Positions 1 through 8,399 of a stretch of 54,667 bases of DNA are shown here, in pieces (the first letter of the stretch is position 1; every line of letters begins with the position of its first letter). The stretch comes from Desulfobacteraceae bacterium (lineage in GTDB: Bacteria; Desulfobacterota; Desulfobacteria; Desulfobacterales; Desulfosalsimonadaceae), in NCBI GenBank assembly GCA_011389515.1, contig JAABUA010000017.1, forward strand, positions 1 to 54,667, in the 5' to 3' direction. Made by a program: the position numbers and the translations under genes. The notes below the pieces were generated by a model that did not search any database, was not told the origin of the DNA, and saw only the letters and a list, made by a program, of their open reading frames with translations.

Positions 1-642
1 AAGATCCTGTTCGACCAGATTCCTTCGGTTACCCCCGGAAAATCCAATAACGACTATCAGATGGTATCCTTTGTACATTGGCCTGCAGATGCCAGGTCTG
101 AAGCGGTCTTTGGCCCCATGCTGGAAACAGACTACAGCAGCGGTGACTACCGGATCATGACATATGATCCCAATTTTGGCGACAAAGGCGGGTACCGGGA
201 GTATGGAGACTTTGAAGTGGTCCCAGGCAGATCCTACTGGGTGCTCGCACGATACGGTCTGGATCTGACAACCGCAGGAATTCCCGTTACAACCACCTCG
301 GACATCGTTGTACCACTGGACTATAATCCTTCCAGCGGAGACGGCTGGTCAATGATCGCCGTACCAAACGATGCCGACTACTACTGGGGAGACGTGGAAA
401 TAGTGGTCCATGACGAAAATGGCGACATTCACTATGGCCCCATGCCCATAAAGCAGCTTTCAGCAGACAACCCATATATCGACACACGGTTATGGGAAGG
501 GAAAACCCGGCTGAATACAAAAGATGAAGTGAGGAATGCCAATAATTTCATATTGACGCCTCACGGCGGGTACTGGGTTAATGCCAGGGCCGAAAATGTT
601 TCGCTTTCCTTTCCCTATGACATGCAGGCGATATGGGAATAG
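1..642 (+). CDS. C-terminal part of an exported or cell-surface repeat protein (5' truncated)
   Basis: The reading frame is open from the first base, so the gene starts upstream of the window and only about 213 C-terminal residues are visible. The visible part holds two related modules. One carries VPGRSYWVLAR followed by LDLTTAG, and about 110 residues later the other carries TPHGGYWVNAR followed by VSLSFP. Each is preceded by a GW or W/Y-rich strand region. This glycine- and aromatic-rich beta pattern with a YWV-x-AR signature is typical of extracellular beta-sandwich repeats in large secreted proteins. No catalytic motif is visible. A strong terminator follows at 668-703. The function is unknown, and surface location is inferred only from composition. 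Confidence 0.6.
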   Translation, partial: KILFDQIPSVTPGKSNNDYQMVSFVHWPADARSEAVFGPMLETDYSSGDYRIMTYDPNFGDKGGYREYGDFEVVPGRSYWVLARYGLDLTTAGIPVTTTSDIVVPLDYNPSSGDGWSMIAVPNDADYYWGDVEIVVHDENGDIHYGPMPIKQLSADNPYIDTRLWEGKTRLNTKDEVRNANNFILTPHGGYWVNARAENVSLSFPYDMQAIWE

Positions 643-667
643 CGCTTAACGGTTGACATGCAGAGGA

Positions 668-703
668 GGGCCGCGGAAAAGTGTTTTTCCGCGGCCCTTT
701 TTT
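668..703 (+). terminator. Rho-independent terminator
   Basis: Arms at 668-680 and 685-697 form a perfect 13-bp stem (GGGCCGCGGAAAA with its complement) around a 4-nt loop and are followed by six T residues. It lies 25 bp after the stop of the first gene, and the T-run orientation serves that rightward gene. Confidence 0.9.
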
Positions 704-762
704 GATCGCACCCCCTGCTATTTCCAGTCAGCGCAGGCTTTCACCCTGTATTGCCGAAATCT

Positions 763-969
763 TTATTTCTGCCTTTTCCTTATGTTTGTAACACTTTGAC
801 CGGCAATACCCCAGTTATCCGTATCGACCTCGTCAATGACAACAACGGTTGTTGCCGGATTTTTTCCCAGGACTTCCTGCAGCAAGCGGGTTGCTCCGGC
901 AATAAGCTTCTCCTTTTGCTCAGGGGTGGTCCCTCCTTCCCTGGTTATCTTTATGTTGACATAGGGCAT
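763..969 (-). CDS. 4-oxalocrotonate tautomerase family protein
   Basis: This 68-residue protein has the size and N-terminus of the 4-OT family. The initiator Met is followed directly by Pro, which becomes the catalytic N-terminal base after Met removal. The conserved helix TPEQKEKLIAGAT and the strand VVVIDEV with the DNWGIAG signature follow. These small enzymes form hexamers and catalyse enol-keto tautomerisation or related reactions on small oxo acids; the substrate here cannot be deduced. A strong ribosome-binding site, AAGGAGGAG on the minus strand, lies just upstream of the ATG. It is monocistronic and convergent with the preceding gene. Confidence 0.9.
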   Translation of the reverse strand: MPYVNIKITREGGTTPEQKEKLIAGATRLLQEVLGKNPATTVVVIDEVDTDNWGIAGQSVTNIRKRQK

Positions 970-1138
970 ACAACTCCTCCTTTTGCATCAAAATGTGTCA
1001 CCCGTTCGCATAAAAAACGGGCATAGCAGCCTCCACCGCCGGAAAGCAACTGGCTGCAGGGCGGCAGCGAAAAAACACTGGAATATTTTTAATTACCACA
1101 ATATGTTGGTCGGGAAAAAGAGTGTAATTTCAAAAATG

Positions 1139-1170
1139 CTTCGTGCGAATGCCATTATTTTCGCATGAAG
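1139..1170. repeat. Inverted repeat upstream of the methyltransferase gene
   Basis: Arms CTTCGTGCGAA (1139-1149) and TTCGCATGAAG (1160-1170) pair over 11 positions with one G-T type mismatch around a 10-nt loop. It sits 29 bp before the GTG start proposed for the following gene. It could be an operator or an mRNA hairpin; no T-run follows, so it is not a typical terminator. Confidence 0.45.
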
Positions 1171-1199
1171 CGGACGTCCTAAAAAGCCGGGAGGATGAA

Positions 1200-2345
1200 G
1201 TGAGCAACGAAACGCAGGAAGACAAGCACCCGATTATCCAATGGGAAGAAGCCGGTCGGCAGCGATCCGCAAAATGGCTCTCTGAAAGCAGAAAGAAGCC
1301 CCAAAGGGTGATCGTCGCAGATGACACGATGAAAGCCGACACAGCCTACCGTCATGCCTGTGCAGGGACCGCCATGCTCTGGCGGGGAGATTTCCAGAAT
1401 GCGAAGCAGCTGCAAAATGCGGTTGCACGCCGGGTGGAACGGAAGCCCGAAGAGCTGAACAAAAAGGGTTTTTCCCCGGCAGAGGCCTTTCACCGGCAAC
1501 GTATGGCCCTGTCAAACCGTGCGCGCATACTGGGTATGCTTGTGGTGGAACTGGAACCAAACGATTCAATCCGGCTCAACCGTGCACCGGACGTGCGGCA
1601 GGCAATTGCCGAATCGTTCGGCGAGGAAAACCATCCGGGCCTGATTCCGCTTCGCGAACTTTTGGGCATCATCGGCGCACATGAATGGCGGAAAAAAGGG
1701 ATAGAGATCCCTTTTTTAGGCAATCGCATTTACCCTCACTACGGCGTATTTCCGCCGACCCGCGGGGAATACATCTCGCTTGTGGCGGAAACGCCGCTGC
1801 CATCAAAAGCGCTTGCCTTTGACATCGGCACCGGCACCGGTGTGCTGGCCGCAGTTCTTGCAAAAAGGGGCGTATCCAAAGTAATTGCCACCGACAACGA
1901 TCCGCGGGCGATTGCCTGTGCAAAAGAAAATATAACCCATCTGGGAATGGCAGACCGCGTCGAAGTTGTCGCTGCAGATCTGTTCCCGCCACAGAAAGCG
2001 CCGCTTATTGTCTGCAACCCGCCATGGATACCGGCAAAACCGGTCACAACCATGGAAAAAGCGGTTTATGACCCGAAAGGGCGGATATTGAAGCGGTTTT
2101 TAAATGAACTGCCGGACCACCTGGAGGATGGCGGAGAAGCATGGCTTTTGCTGTCCGATCTTGCCGAACAACTCGGCCTGCGATCCCGCGGGGAACTGCT
2201 CGCTGCTTTTACAGAGGCGGGCCTTGCGGTCTCCGGGAAAATCGATATCCGCCCCACTCACCCCCGGGCCATGGACGAAAAAGAACCGCTTCACGCCGCA
2301 CGCTGCGCGGAGATAACATCCCTTTGGCGTTTGCACCTTGCTTGA
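1200..2345 (+). CDS. Class I SAM-dependent methyltransferase with NPPW motif
   Basis: The protein is 381 residues from the GTG at 1200. That start is preferred over an in-frame ATG at 1143 because GGGAGG lies 5 nt upstream and the earlier start has no such site. The C-terminal half carries SAM-binding motif I (FDIGTGTGVLAAVL, near residue 208), an acidic strand end (ATDNDPRA) and the motif CNPPWIPA near residue 273. The NPPW/NPPY motif is known from methyltransferases acting on planar nitrogen atoms of bases or glutamine side chains (HemK/PrmC, RsmC and RlmG relatives). The N-terminal 180 residues are not recognisable and may bind the substrate. The target is unknown. There is no partner gene. 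Confidence 0.8.
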   Translation: MSNETQEDKHPIIQWEEAGRQRSAKWLSESRKKPQRVIVADDTMKADTAYRHACAGTAMLWRGDFQNAKQLQNAVARRVERKPEELNKKGFSPAEAFHRQRMALSNRARILGMLVVELEPNDSIRLNRAPDVRQAIAESFGEENHPGLIPLRELLGIIGAHEWRKKGIEIPFLGNRIYPHYGVFPPTRGEYISLVAETPLPSKALAFDIGTGTGVLAAVLAKRGVSKVIATDNDPRAIACAKENITHLGMADRVEVVAADLFPPQKAPLIVCNPPWIPAKPVTTMEKAVYDPKGRILKRFLNELPDHLEDGGEAWLLLSDLAEQLGLRSRGELLAAFTEAGLAVSGKIDIRPTHPRAMDEKEPLHAARCAEITSLWRLHLA

Positions 2346-2390
2346 CCCGGTACGCAGCCCTCCGCCGGCAGGGAGCTGCCCGAGAAAACA

Positions 2391-2858
2391 TCAGTCCCCC
2401 ATTTCCGCCATGAAATCATCATACATGGTTTCCAGGGCCAGCTTGTGCCTGGCCTCTTCCTGGCAAAGGATCTTCAGAAGTTTTCTGGTCTTTTCATCTT
2501 CTGCATTGGCCAGAAGATCGTTGTAAAAGGCAAGGGCCTTTTCTTCGCGCTTCATTGCCAGATGAAGCATTTCCCGGTAATTCATCCCCGGGTGATATTC
2601 AACATCAACAAGGTAGTCGCTGCGCTTGATATCGGTGATCCACTTGAGCTTGTAGCTCTTTATGGATTGGTCTACGCTTCCTTTTTTCAGATCCTCAAGC
2701 ATCCGTTTATGTTTCCGCTCCTCGGACGCGAATTCGGTAAACATCTCCCTGGACCCGGCCATATTTTCCTGGCGGCCTGCCGCTTCGTAAAAATCCGCTG
2801 CTTCCTGTTCCTTTTCAATGGCGAAGTCAATCATTTCGTTCAGATCTGTAAAGCCCAT
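2391..2858 (-). CDS. Rubrerythrin-like ferritin-fold diiron protein
   Basis: The protein is 155 residues from the ATG at 2858, chosen because AGGAG lies 6 nt upstream; an ATG 11 codons earlier lacks one. It is an all-helical four-helix bundle with the diiron pattern of the family: Glu in helix 1 (EKEQEAADFYE), ExxH in helix 2 (SEERKH, residues 47-50), Glu in helix 3 (KREEKALAFY) and a second ExxH in helix 4 (CQEEARH). It lacks the C-terminal rubredoxin-like domain of classical rubrerythrin. Such proteins reduce peroxide or handle iron in anaerobes. The separate rubredoxin gene just upstream on the same strand is a plausible electron donor. Confidence 0.88.
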   Translation of the reverse strand: MGFTDLNEMIDFAIEKEQEAADFYEAAGRQENMAGSREMFTEFASEERKHKRMLEDLKKGSVDQSIKSYKLKWITDIKRSDYLVDVEYHPGMNYREMLHLAMKREEKALAFYNDLLANAEDEKTRKLLKILCQEEARHKLALETMYDDFMAEMGD

Positions 2859-2980
2859 GCAATGCTCCTGTCGTTTTTGGGTTCCGTTCATGCAGCCTGT
2901 AGAACAAGCGTGTTGTCGTTATTTGCCATATAAGGTAAAATTATTTTCCTGCATTGTCCATATAAAATCCGGCCGCAATC

Positions 2981-3169
2981 TCACGATGCACTCCCCAGGG
3001 GCCGGAACGCTTTTTTACTTGCTCCGCATACCGGGCATTTCCACTCTTCCGGCAGCTGCTCGAAATCGACTCCCTTTGGCACCTTGCCCTTTCGATCCCC
3101 TTTCTCCGGATTGTAAATGCAACCGCAATTGGCCGTCTGGCATTGATACATCTCCTCTGGTTTCGGCAT
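2981..3169 (-). CDS. Rubredoxin with expanded first cysteine loop (CX4C)
   Basis: This 62-residue iron-sulfur electron carrier has the second site of a rubredoxin, WKCPVCGASKKAF (C45 and C48), and the YNPEKGD loop. The first site reads YQCQTANCGC: C10 and C15 are separated by four residues instead of the usual two, and an additional Cys stands at 17. A CX4C first site is known from the second rubredoxin of Desulfovibrio desulfuricans. The protein is cytoplasmic, with no signal peptide. It lies upstream of, and on the same strand as, the rubrerythrin-like gene, with a 122-bp gap. The two probably work together in reducing peroxide. Confidence 0.92.
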   Translation of the reverse strand: MPKPEEMYQCQTANCGCIYNPEKGDRKGKVPKGVDFEQLPEEWKCPVCGASKKAFRPLGSAS

Positions 3170-3332
3170 TGTGTTTTCTCCCCTATTGTATTTTTTTCAT
3201 CCATTTATTGGCTTTTATTGAACACTACATTATAGTAAAGCCATTCCGCTTCATTTTCAACGATGGTATATGAAATATTACCCGGCAGGAAATGCCTGCG
3301 ATGATCGAAAGCACAAACAAGGGAGCGAACAA

Positions 3333-4742
3333 ATGAACAACAGCCCGCACGAAACCGCATGTGGGACAGAAACACCGCGGCTTTCTAAAGGAATGGCCCT
3401 TCTGGCAGGAATTGCATTTCTGTTTCTGTTTTTTCTTTTTTCCTGCGATTACGGCCAGGGGATTGTTTATGCGGCTGAACCGGAGAAGCCAGAAAGCGAC
3501 AAAAATCAGCCCGGACAGCAGGGAAATGCCGGCATACCCGAGCAAAAAATGGACAACATCAATACATTTGACGCCGGCGATTTTGAAAATCCGGAAAACT
3601 GCGGGGGCTGTCACCGGGATATTTACGCCGCATGGAGCAAAAGCAAACACCGGTTTGCCTGGGAAGATCCCTTTTACCAGCCGGATTACCTGAAAGCCAG
3701 CCATGAAACAGATGGTTTTACGGATGTGTTCTGCGGGGAATGCCATGCGCCGATCGCCCGCCGGACCGGACAACTGCCGCCTCCGGATGGAAGCCTTTTT
3801 GACGAAACATCGAAAAAAGGGGTTTCATGCGACTTCTGTCACACGGTTAAAGCGGTTGTAGAACCGGTAAATGTTCAAAATATTTCCGATCCCGGACGCG
3901 TAAAACGGGGACCGCGGGGGGACGGCAGGTCTCCCTATCACGATGTTCAATTTTCAGAAATCCATACGGATGCGGCGTTCTGCGGGGCGTGCCATAATGT
4001 TGTCCACCCGGTATCCGGTGCGATTGTCATAGACACCTATAGCGATTGGAAAGAAGGGCCTTATGGCGCGAAGGGAACGCGCTGCCAGGACTGCCATATG
4101 ACGCCCGGCCCGGGTGTGGAAAAAAATCCCGGCAAATCGAGCTTCATGGGCAAGGAAAGGGAGCATGTCGCCACCCACTTTTTCCCGGGAGGCAGTGCAT
4201 TTTTCCAGGAACGAGAAGGAAACGATGCCGAAGCGGCGCTTGCCAGACGAATGCTTCAAGCCGCTGCGGAACTCGAGATCGAAACCACTGCCATGGATGG
4301 CAAAACAGCGCTTCTCGTGCGGGTGAAAAACGTGGGCGCAGGCCATAAGATTCCTACCGGTGTCACCTATATACGGAAAATGTGGCTGGAAGTTACCGCA
4401 ACAGACGACGCTGGCAACGCCGTTTTCACATCCGGGCACACAGCGGACAATAACCATGTCGACCCCGAAACGGTTTTTTATCAAACAGTCTTCAAAGACG
4501 CCGATGGCAACCTGACGCCAAAAAGCTGGCTTGCCGAAGAAGTCGCCTATGACCGCCGCATACCGGCCAAAGGGCATGACGAGCAGACTTTTGTCATCCC
4601 CGTTACCGCAGACGGCGGGCACCGCGTCACCGTCCGTCTCATGTATCGTTCCATGAGCCAGGCGGCAGCGGATGAAATAGGCATTGAAGGACTTATGGTG
4701 CCCGGCATTGAAATGGCCAGAGCGGAGCTCACGCTGAATTGA
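3333..4742 (+). CDS. Exported pentahaem cytochrome c family protein
   Basis: The protein is 469 residues from the ATG at 3333, chosen for GGGAG six nt upstream and because it places a hydrophobic export signal near residues 20-48. Five CxxCH haem-binding motifs follow at about residues 90 (CGGCH), 134 (CGECH), 166 (CDFCH), 217 (CGACH) and 251 (CQDCH). The spacing and the DTYSDWKEGPYG stretch before the last haem resemble cytochrome c554-type proteins. The last 150 residues form a beta-rich domain without haem. An LFSC sequence inside the signal could make it a lipoprotein, but a cleavage after VYA is equally possible. It probably carries electrons in the periplasm; the partner is unknown. Confidence 0.85.
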   Translation: MNNSPHETACGTETPRLSKGMALLAGIAFLFLFFLFSCDYGQGIVYAAEPEKPESDKNQPGQQGNAGIPEQKMDNINTFDAGDFENPENCGGCHRDIYAAWSKSKHRFAWEDPFYQPDYLKASHETDGFTDVFCGECHAPIARRTGQLPPPDGSLFDETSKKGVSCDFCHTVKAVVEPVNVQNISDPGRVKRGPRGDGRSPYHDVQFSEIHTDAAFCGACHNVVHPVSGAIVIDTYSDWKEGPYGAKGTRCQDCHMTPGPGVEKNPGKSSFMGKEREHVATHFFPGGSAFFQEREGNDAEAALARRMLQAAAELEIETTAMDGKTALLVRVKNVGAGHKIPTGVTYIRKMWLEVTATDDAGNAVFTSGHTADNNHVDPETVFYQTVFKDADGNLTPKSWLAEEVAYDRRIPAKGHDEQTFVIPVTADGGHRVTVRLMYRSMSQAAADEIGIEGLMVPGIEMARAELTLN

Positions 4743-4771
4743 GCAGGACAACCGATGCCCGGTATGTGCTG

Positions 4772-5212
4772 CTACTTACCGTGCCGGGCTTCGGCTTCCG
4801 CCTTGATTGCCGATAACAAGCGGCGGGTAAGCCCGTGAAGCCGTCTGTGCATCCCGCTGAGCCTGGCAGGCCATAGCATCGGGCCGGAAAAAGACTCCAG
4901 GCTGTCAAGGCGGGTGCCGTCATCAACCGGAAAAAAGGAAAAGGTGTGCCTGGCATGAATGCCCCACTTGGACCCGGACCATGTAACCTCTTTTTCTTCT
5001 TCATATGCCTCGATCACCGGTGCAATCCGGAGCGGGAACAGCAGGGGGCTTAACTCAAACGATATGCACGCCCCCTCCCCCATGGCGTCCGCGTCTTCCA
5101 GGCGGCATTCCCGGCAGACGGTATTCCAGTCCGACCAGCTTTCGATTTCCGTGAAAACCTGCCATACGGTTTTAACGGGGGCATCAATGGTAACGGCTTC
5201 TTTGATGATCAT
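4772..5212 (-). CDS. SRPBCC (START-like) fold protein
   Basis: This 146-residue single-domain protein begins with the pattern IKEAVTIDAPVKTVWQVFTEIESWSDWN, which is split here only by the family motif W-x-V-F-x-D/E-x-x-x-W-x-x-W. It continues with alternating strands and ends in a long helix (MHRRLHGLTRRLLSAIKAE), as in the polyketide cyclase/START superfamily. Members bind a hydrophobic ligand in a deep cavity. The ligand is not deducible and many such proteins have no known role. It converges on the cytochrome gene, with a 29-bp gap. Confidence 0.8.
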   Translation of the reverse strand: MIIKEAVTIDAPVKTVWQVFTEIESWSDWNTVCRECRLEDADAMGEGACISFELSPLLFPLRIAPVIEAYEEEKEVTWSGSKWGIHARHTFSFFPVDDGTRLDSLESFSGPMLWPARLSGMHRRLHGLTRRLLSAIKAEAEARHGK

Positions 5213-5337
5213 ATCTATTCCGGTTTTTCAACGCCTGCTCGTTTGAAGAGGTCTTGTAAACAATTGTTCCGATTTGTTGTGATACGCCCTGTTGCATATT
5301 ATAGTTATTGTATACAATTATGCAAAAAATCAACCTT

Positions 5338-5484
5338 GACGGCCGTGTAAAAAATCCAATATCTGCGTTACGCGCAATCCCTCAGAATTTGCGGCTTACG
5401 CCTTGTAGACATACACGTACGCTAAGTACTTTGCATTTTTCGAGATTGCGCAAGCCTTGATCTTGAATTTTTTACAAGGCCGTC
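5338..5484. mobile_element. 147-bp palindromic MITE-like repeat element
   Basis: The element begins and ends with GACGGCC in inverted orientation. The arms continue as GTGTAAAAAATCCAA on the left and TTGTAAAAAATTCAAGATC on the right, giving imperfect terminal inverted repeats of about 25 bp. A second matched pair (CGCGCAATC and TTGCGCAATCTC) and a central segment with CGTACG follow. There is no coding potential inside. It occupies most of the 318-bp spacer between the SRPBCC gene and the DUF523 gene. The structure suggests a non-autonomous miniature element or a large REP-like hairpin. No second copy is visible in this window. Confidence 0.7.
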
Positions 5485-5530
5485 CGATGGCGACTTTACG
5501 AGACTATTAACCTTACCAAGGACAACCGAC

Positions 5531-6481
5531 ATGAACGAAAAAATCAGGCTGGGAATCAGTGCATGCCTTCTGGGTGAAAATGTCCGGTACAACGGCGGAC
5601 ACAAACTCGATCACTTCCTCCGGGACACCCTTGGGCAATACGTGGAATACGTGCCGGTATGCCCGGAAGTGGAAGCCGGCTTCGGCATTCCAAGAGAAAC
5701 CATGCGGCTCGTTGGCGATCCTGAAAACCCGCGCCTCATGACCACCAAAACGGCCGAGGATCACACCGAAAAAATGGTAGAATGGGGCAAAAAGCGGGTC
5801 CCGGCATTGGAAAAAGAAAATCTGTGCGGCTTTATCTTTAAAAAGGATTCCCCAAGCAGCGGCCTGATGCGGGTTAAGGTATACAGCGACAAGGGTATGC
5901 CCGAAAAAAAAGGGGTCGGTATTTTTGCCCGGATGTTTACCGATCATTTCCCGCTGATACCGGTAGAAGAGGAGGGAAGGCTGCATGATCCAAAGCTCCG
6001 GGAAAATTTCATTGAACAGATCTTTACCTTGAAGCGATGGCGGGGCACGGTTTCAAAACCGTCCGGAATTGGCAGCGTGGTTGACTTTCATTCCAGAAAC
6101 AAGCTGCTTGTCATGTCCCACAGCCAGAAGCATGCCGGAACCATGGGGAAATTGGTGGCCGCAGGCAAACAGATAGGAAAAGAGGCTTTATACAGGCAAT
6201 ACGAGGATCAGCTCATTGACGCTCTTCGCCTGAAAAGTACAACCGCCAAGCACGTCAACGTACTTCAACATATCATGGGATATTTCAAAACGCAGCTTTC
6301 CGCAGATGAAAAAAAGGAGCTCATAGAGATTTTCGACCGGTTCAAAAAAGGGTATGTGCCGCTGATCGTGCCGATAACCATAATCAACCACTACGTCCGA
6401 AAATACGAACAGAATTATCTGGCGGCCCAGACATACCTGAATCCGCACCCGGTTGAGCTTAAGCTCAGGACATATACGTAA
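5531..6481 (+). CDS. DUF523-DUF1722 fusion protein
   Basis: This 316-residue protein joins two conserved domains. Residues 1-145 are DUF523 (YbbK type), with the signature SACLLGENVRYNGGH, the conserved cysteines of CPEVEAGF and CGFIFKKDSPSSG. Residues about 190-310 are DUF1722 (YbgA type), with LVMSHSQKHAGTMGKLVA and the C-terminal NHYVRKYEQNYLAAQTYLNPHP. The fusion is widespread in bacteria. DUF523 proteins are suspected to bind metal or act on thiolated nucleosides, but no activity is assigned here with confidence. It lies 46 bp after the MITE-like element. Confidence 0.9.
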   Translation: MNEKIRLGISACLLGENVRYNGGHKLDHFLRDTLGQYVEYVPVCPEVEAGFGIPRETMRLVGDPENPRLMTTKTAEDHTEKMVEWGKKRVPALEKENLCGFIFKKDSPSSGLMRVKVYSDKGMPEKKGVGIFARMFTDHFPLIPVEEEGRLHDPKLRENFIEQIFTLKRWRGTVSKPSGIGSVVDFHSRNKLLVMSHSQKHAGTMGKLVAAGKQIGKEALYRQYEDQLIDALRLKSTTAKHVNVLQHIMGYFKTQLSADEKKELIEIFDRFKKGYVPLIVPITIINHYVRKYEQNYLAAQTYLNPHPVELKLRTYT

Positions 6482-6549
6482 ACCATGGGCCGGGAAGCGG
6501 GAGGTCGAAGATCGGAAAACAAAGGGAAGCCATTGGAGGAACACCCAAA

Positions 6550-7494
6550 ATGACATCAGGTGCCCACCGTGCAAACCGGCGGATTACAAACGTGGCGGAT
6601 GCCGTTGAAGAAATATTCAGACAAGGGATACATCTTTCGGACACCGTCGTCCATTATCTCTCGTCTACATACGACATCTCCAGCCCGGAAGCGCTTTTCC
6701 GCATACTTACACCCCCTTTCGATTGTGACGCGGAAAGCATATGCGATATGGTTTTCTATCCGGATGAATCCCAGCAGCTGCTTCTGGAACCGGTACTCGA
6801 AGAAAACCCTGTGGAAAACGATCAGGAAAAAAGCGCCTTGGCAGATATGCTCACAAAAAAAAGCATTGACACAACACTTTATTTCCCATCCGCCGCGCAA
6901 TCCTTGCGCATCGAAATTCCATGCACAGCGCTGCGCCGATTTATCCGCCGTATCAACCCGGACCGTCGGATCGATCCACAAATTATTCGCGCAATGGACG
7001 AAAACATCGCGTCACCAAAAATATCTACAATTTTGAAAGTAACGCTCAGAAACACGAGGTTCCTACTTGACAAAAACAGGGTCTCCGCCATTTGCGATTT
7101 TCTGGCAAATATTGATGAAAATTCCCCTTCATTCATGGACCTTTTTGCACTTTTCTGCCAGGTCATAGAGGACGCAAACACGGAGGATCTCTATATTGCC
7201 CTTATGAAAGCAAAGCAGCGGCGCATGGAAATGCTCAGGCTGGCGGAAAAAAACGAAACGGATTTGAAGGGGCAGCCCGTTGAGGCGCTGATGATGAAAG
7301 GGTCAAGCATCGCCGCGGTCAATGCGGAGGAAGTCCGCAGGCAGATCGACTTCATCGACCGCATTTCCATAGGCATGTTTGGCAAAATGGAAACCCTGCC
7401 CTTGGCAGGACAGCCGGAGACGCCCTCCGTAAACCTGGGGGTGTATAAAAGCAAGGGGGATGATCTCGACAGGGTAATAAAAATTTTATCCTGA
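6550..7494 (+). CDS. Hypothetical protein, helical, cytoplasmic
   Basis: This 314-residue protein is not recognised. It has no signal peptide, membrane segment or cysteine motif. The sequence is mostly amphipathic helix, with a central region (residues about 120-210) containing TALRRFIRRINPDRRID and MDLFALFCQVIEDANTEDLYIALMK split between helices, and a charged C-terminal third. It follows the DUF523-DUF1722 gene by 68 bp on the same strand, has GGAGGA about 13 nt before its ATG, and may be cotranscribed. It converges on the TPR lipoprotein gene with a 2-bp gap. No function is proposed. Confidence 0.6.
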   Translation: MTSGAHRANRRITNVADAVEEIFRQGIHLSDTVVHYLSSTYDISSPEALFRILTPPFDCDAESICDMVFYPDESQQLLLEPVLEENPVENDQEKSALADMLTKKSIDTTLYFPSAAQSLRIEIPCTALRRFIRRINPDRRIDPQIIRAMDENIASPKISTILKVTLRNTRFLLDKNRVSAICDFLANIDENSPSFMDLFALFCQVIEDANTEDLYIALMKAKQRRMEMLRLAEKNETDLKGQPVEALMMKGSSIAAVNAEEVRRQIDFIDRISIGMFGKMETLPLAGQPETPSVNLGVYKSKGDDLDRVIKILS

Positions 7495-7496
7495 TG

Positions 7497-8267
7497 CTAC
7501 CACCGGTTGCGGAGCGTCCTTATCGCCGCTTCGGCTTCGTCGCCCAATCTTGTATCCCTTCCCATGGAAGCAGCTTTCTCATACGCATTTAACGCCTTGC
7601 TGTATTCATGCTTCTGCTCGTATGCCCTTCCTATGTCCATGTGTATTTCCGCCGCAGACGGCACGACATCGATTGCCTCCTCGAAGCGGCGGATCGCCTC
7701 GTCAACATTTCCCGTTGCAAGGGCGACAAGTCCCAGGCCATGAAGCGCCCTTGGAAAGCGCCGCTCCATTTCCAGCGCTTCCCTGTAATACGCCCTTGCC
7801 GTTTCATACTCCCCTTTTCGGTAATAGACGTAACCCAGGTTGCTCAAGGGGAAATAGGGCGTGGCATATAAAAGATCATCCTTGACATCATTGAAGCATT
7901 CGATGGCATTATCCCACTCCTCGAGCGCGACATAGGCCGATCCCAAGTTGTTTTTGGCCGGTGCGTAGTTCGGATTCAGCGCTACAGCCCGTTTAAAATG
8001 AGATACCGCGGTTTGATGCCTCCCCCTGGCCATGTAGGTCAGGCCGAGACTGTTTTGCAGGTAGGGATCATCGGGGTCAAGCTGCTCGGCCCTGAGCAGT
8101 TCCCTGAGCGCCATGGTGTAATTCCCTTCGGCCATGTAGGCTTCACCCAACTCCCGGATCGCTTCCGCCTGCTGCCGGTTTTTCATCGGTGACGTATGCG
8201 AGCAGGCAGAGAACAACACCATTGCAGACATGGCTGCCAATACGAAATAAGTCAAAAACCGCTTCAT
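7497..8267 (-). CDS. TPR-repeat lipoprotein, PilF/PilW-like
   Basis: The protein is 256 residues from the ATG at 8267, which gives a typical lipoprotein signal (MKRFLTYFVLAAMSAMVLFSAC) with the lipobox LFSAC placing the lipidated Cys at about residue 22. An earlier in-frame start would put 16 residues before the signal. Five or six tetratricopeptide repeats follow, with classical signatures such as NSLGLTYMARGRHQTAVSHF and NNLGSAYVALEEWDNAIECF. The organisation matches PilF/PilW pilotins that support type IV pilus secretin assembly, but no pilus gene is near, so only the general class is firm. It probably faces the periplasm from a membrane anchor. Confidence 0.82.
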   Translation of the reverse strand: MKRFLTYFVLAAMSAMVLFSACSHTSPMKNRQQAEAIRELGEAYMAEGNYTMALRELLRAEQLDPDDPYLQNSLGLTYMARGRHQTAVSHFKRAVALNPNYAPAKNNLGSAYVALEEWDNAIECFNDVKDDLLYATPYFPLSNLGYVYYRKGEYETARAYYREALEMERRFPRALHGLGLVALATGNVDEAIRRFEEAIDVVPSAAEIHMDIGRAYEQKHEYSKALNAYEKAASMGRDTRLGDEAEAAIRTLRNRW

Positions 8268-8399
8268 GCTTTTTATCCCGCTGCTTTGAATTGAAATTGT
8301 GCATCTACGCGCCATCCGTTCTTCCCGTTTGCCTTCCGGCCTTTGGTCTCTGTCCTCCGGTCTCTGGGGGCTGCGCGCTGACGTTTGCCCTCCATCCCG

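Noticed and set aside
3225..3773. 182-residue open frame on the minus strand opposite the cytochrome gene
   Set aside because: It lies antisense to a gene with five haem motifs and has no family resemblance; it is a by-product of the GC-rich codon use.
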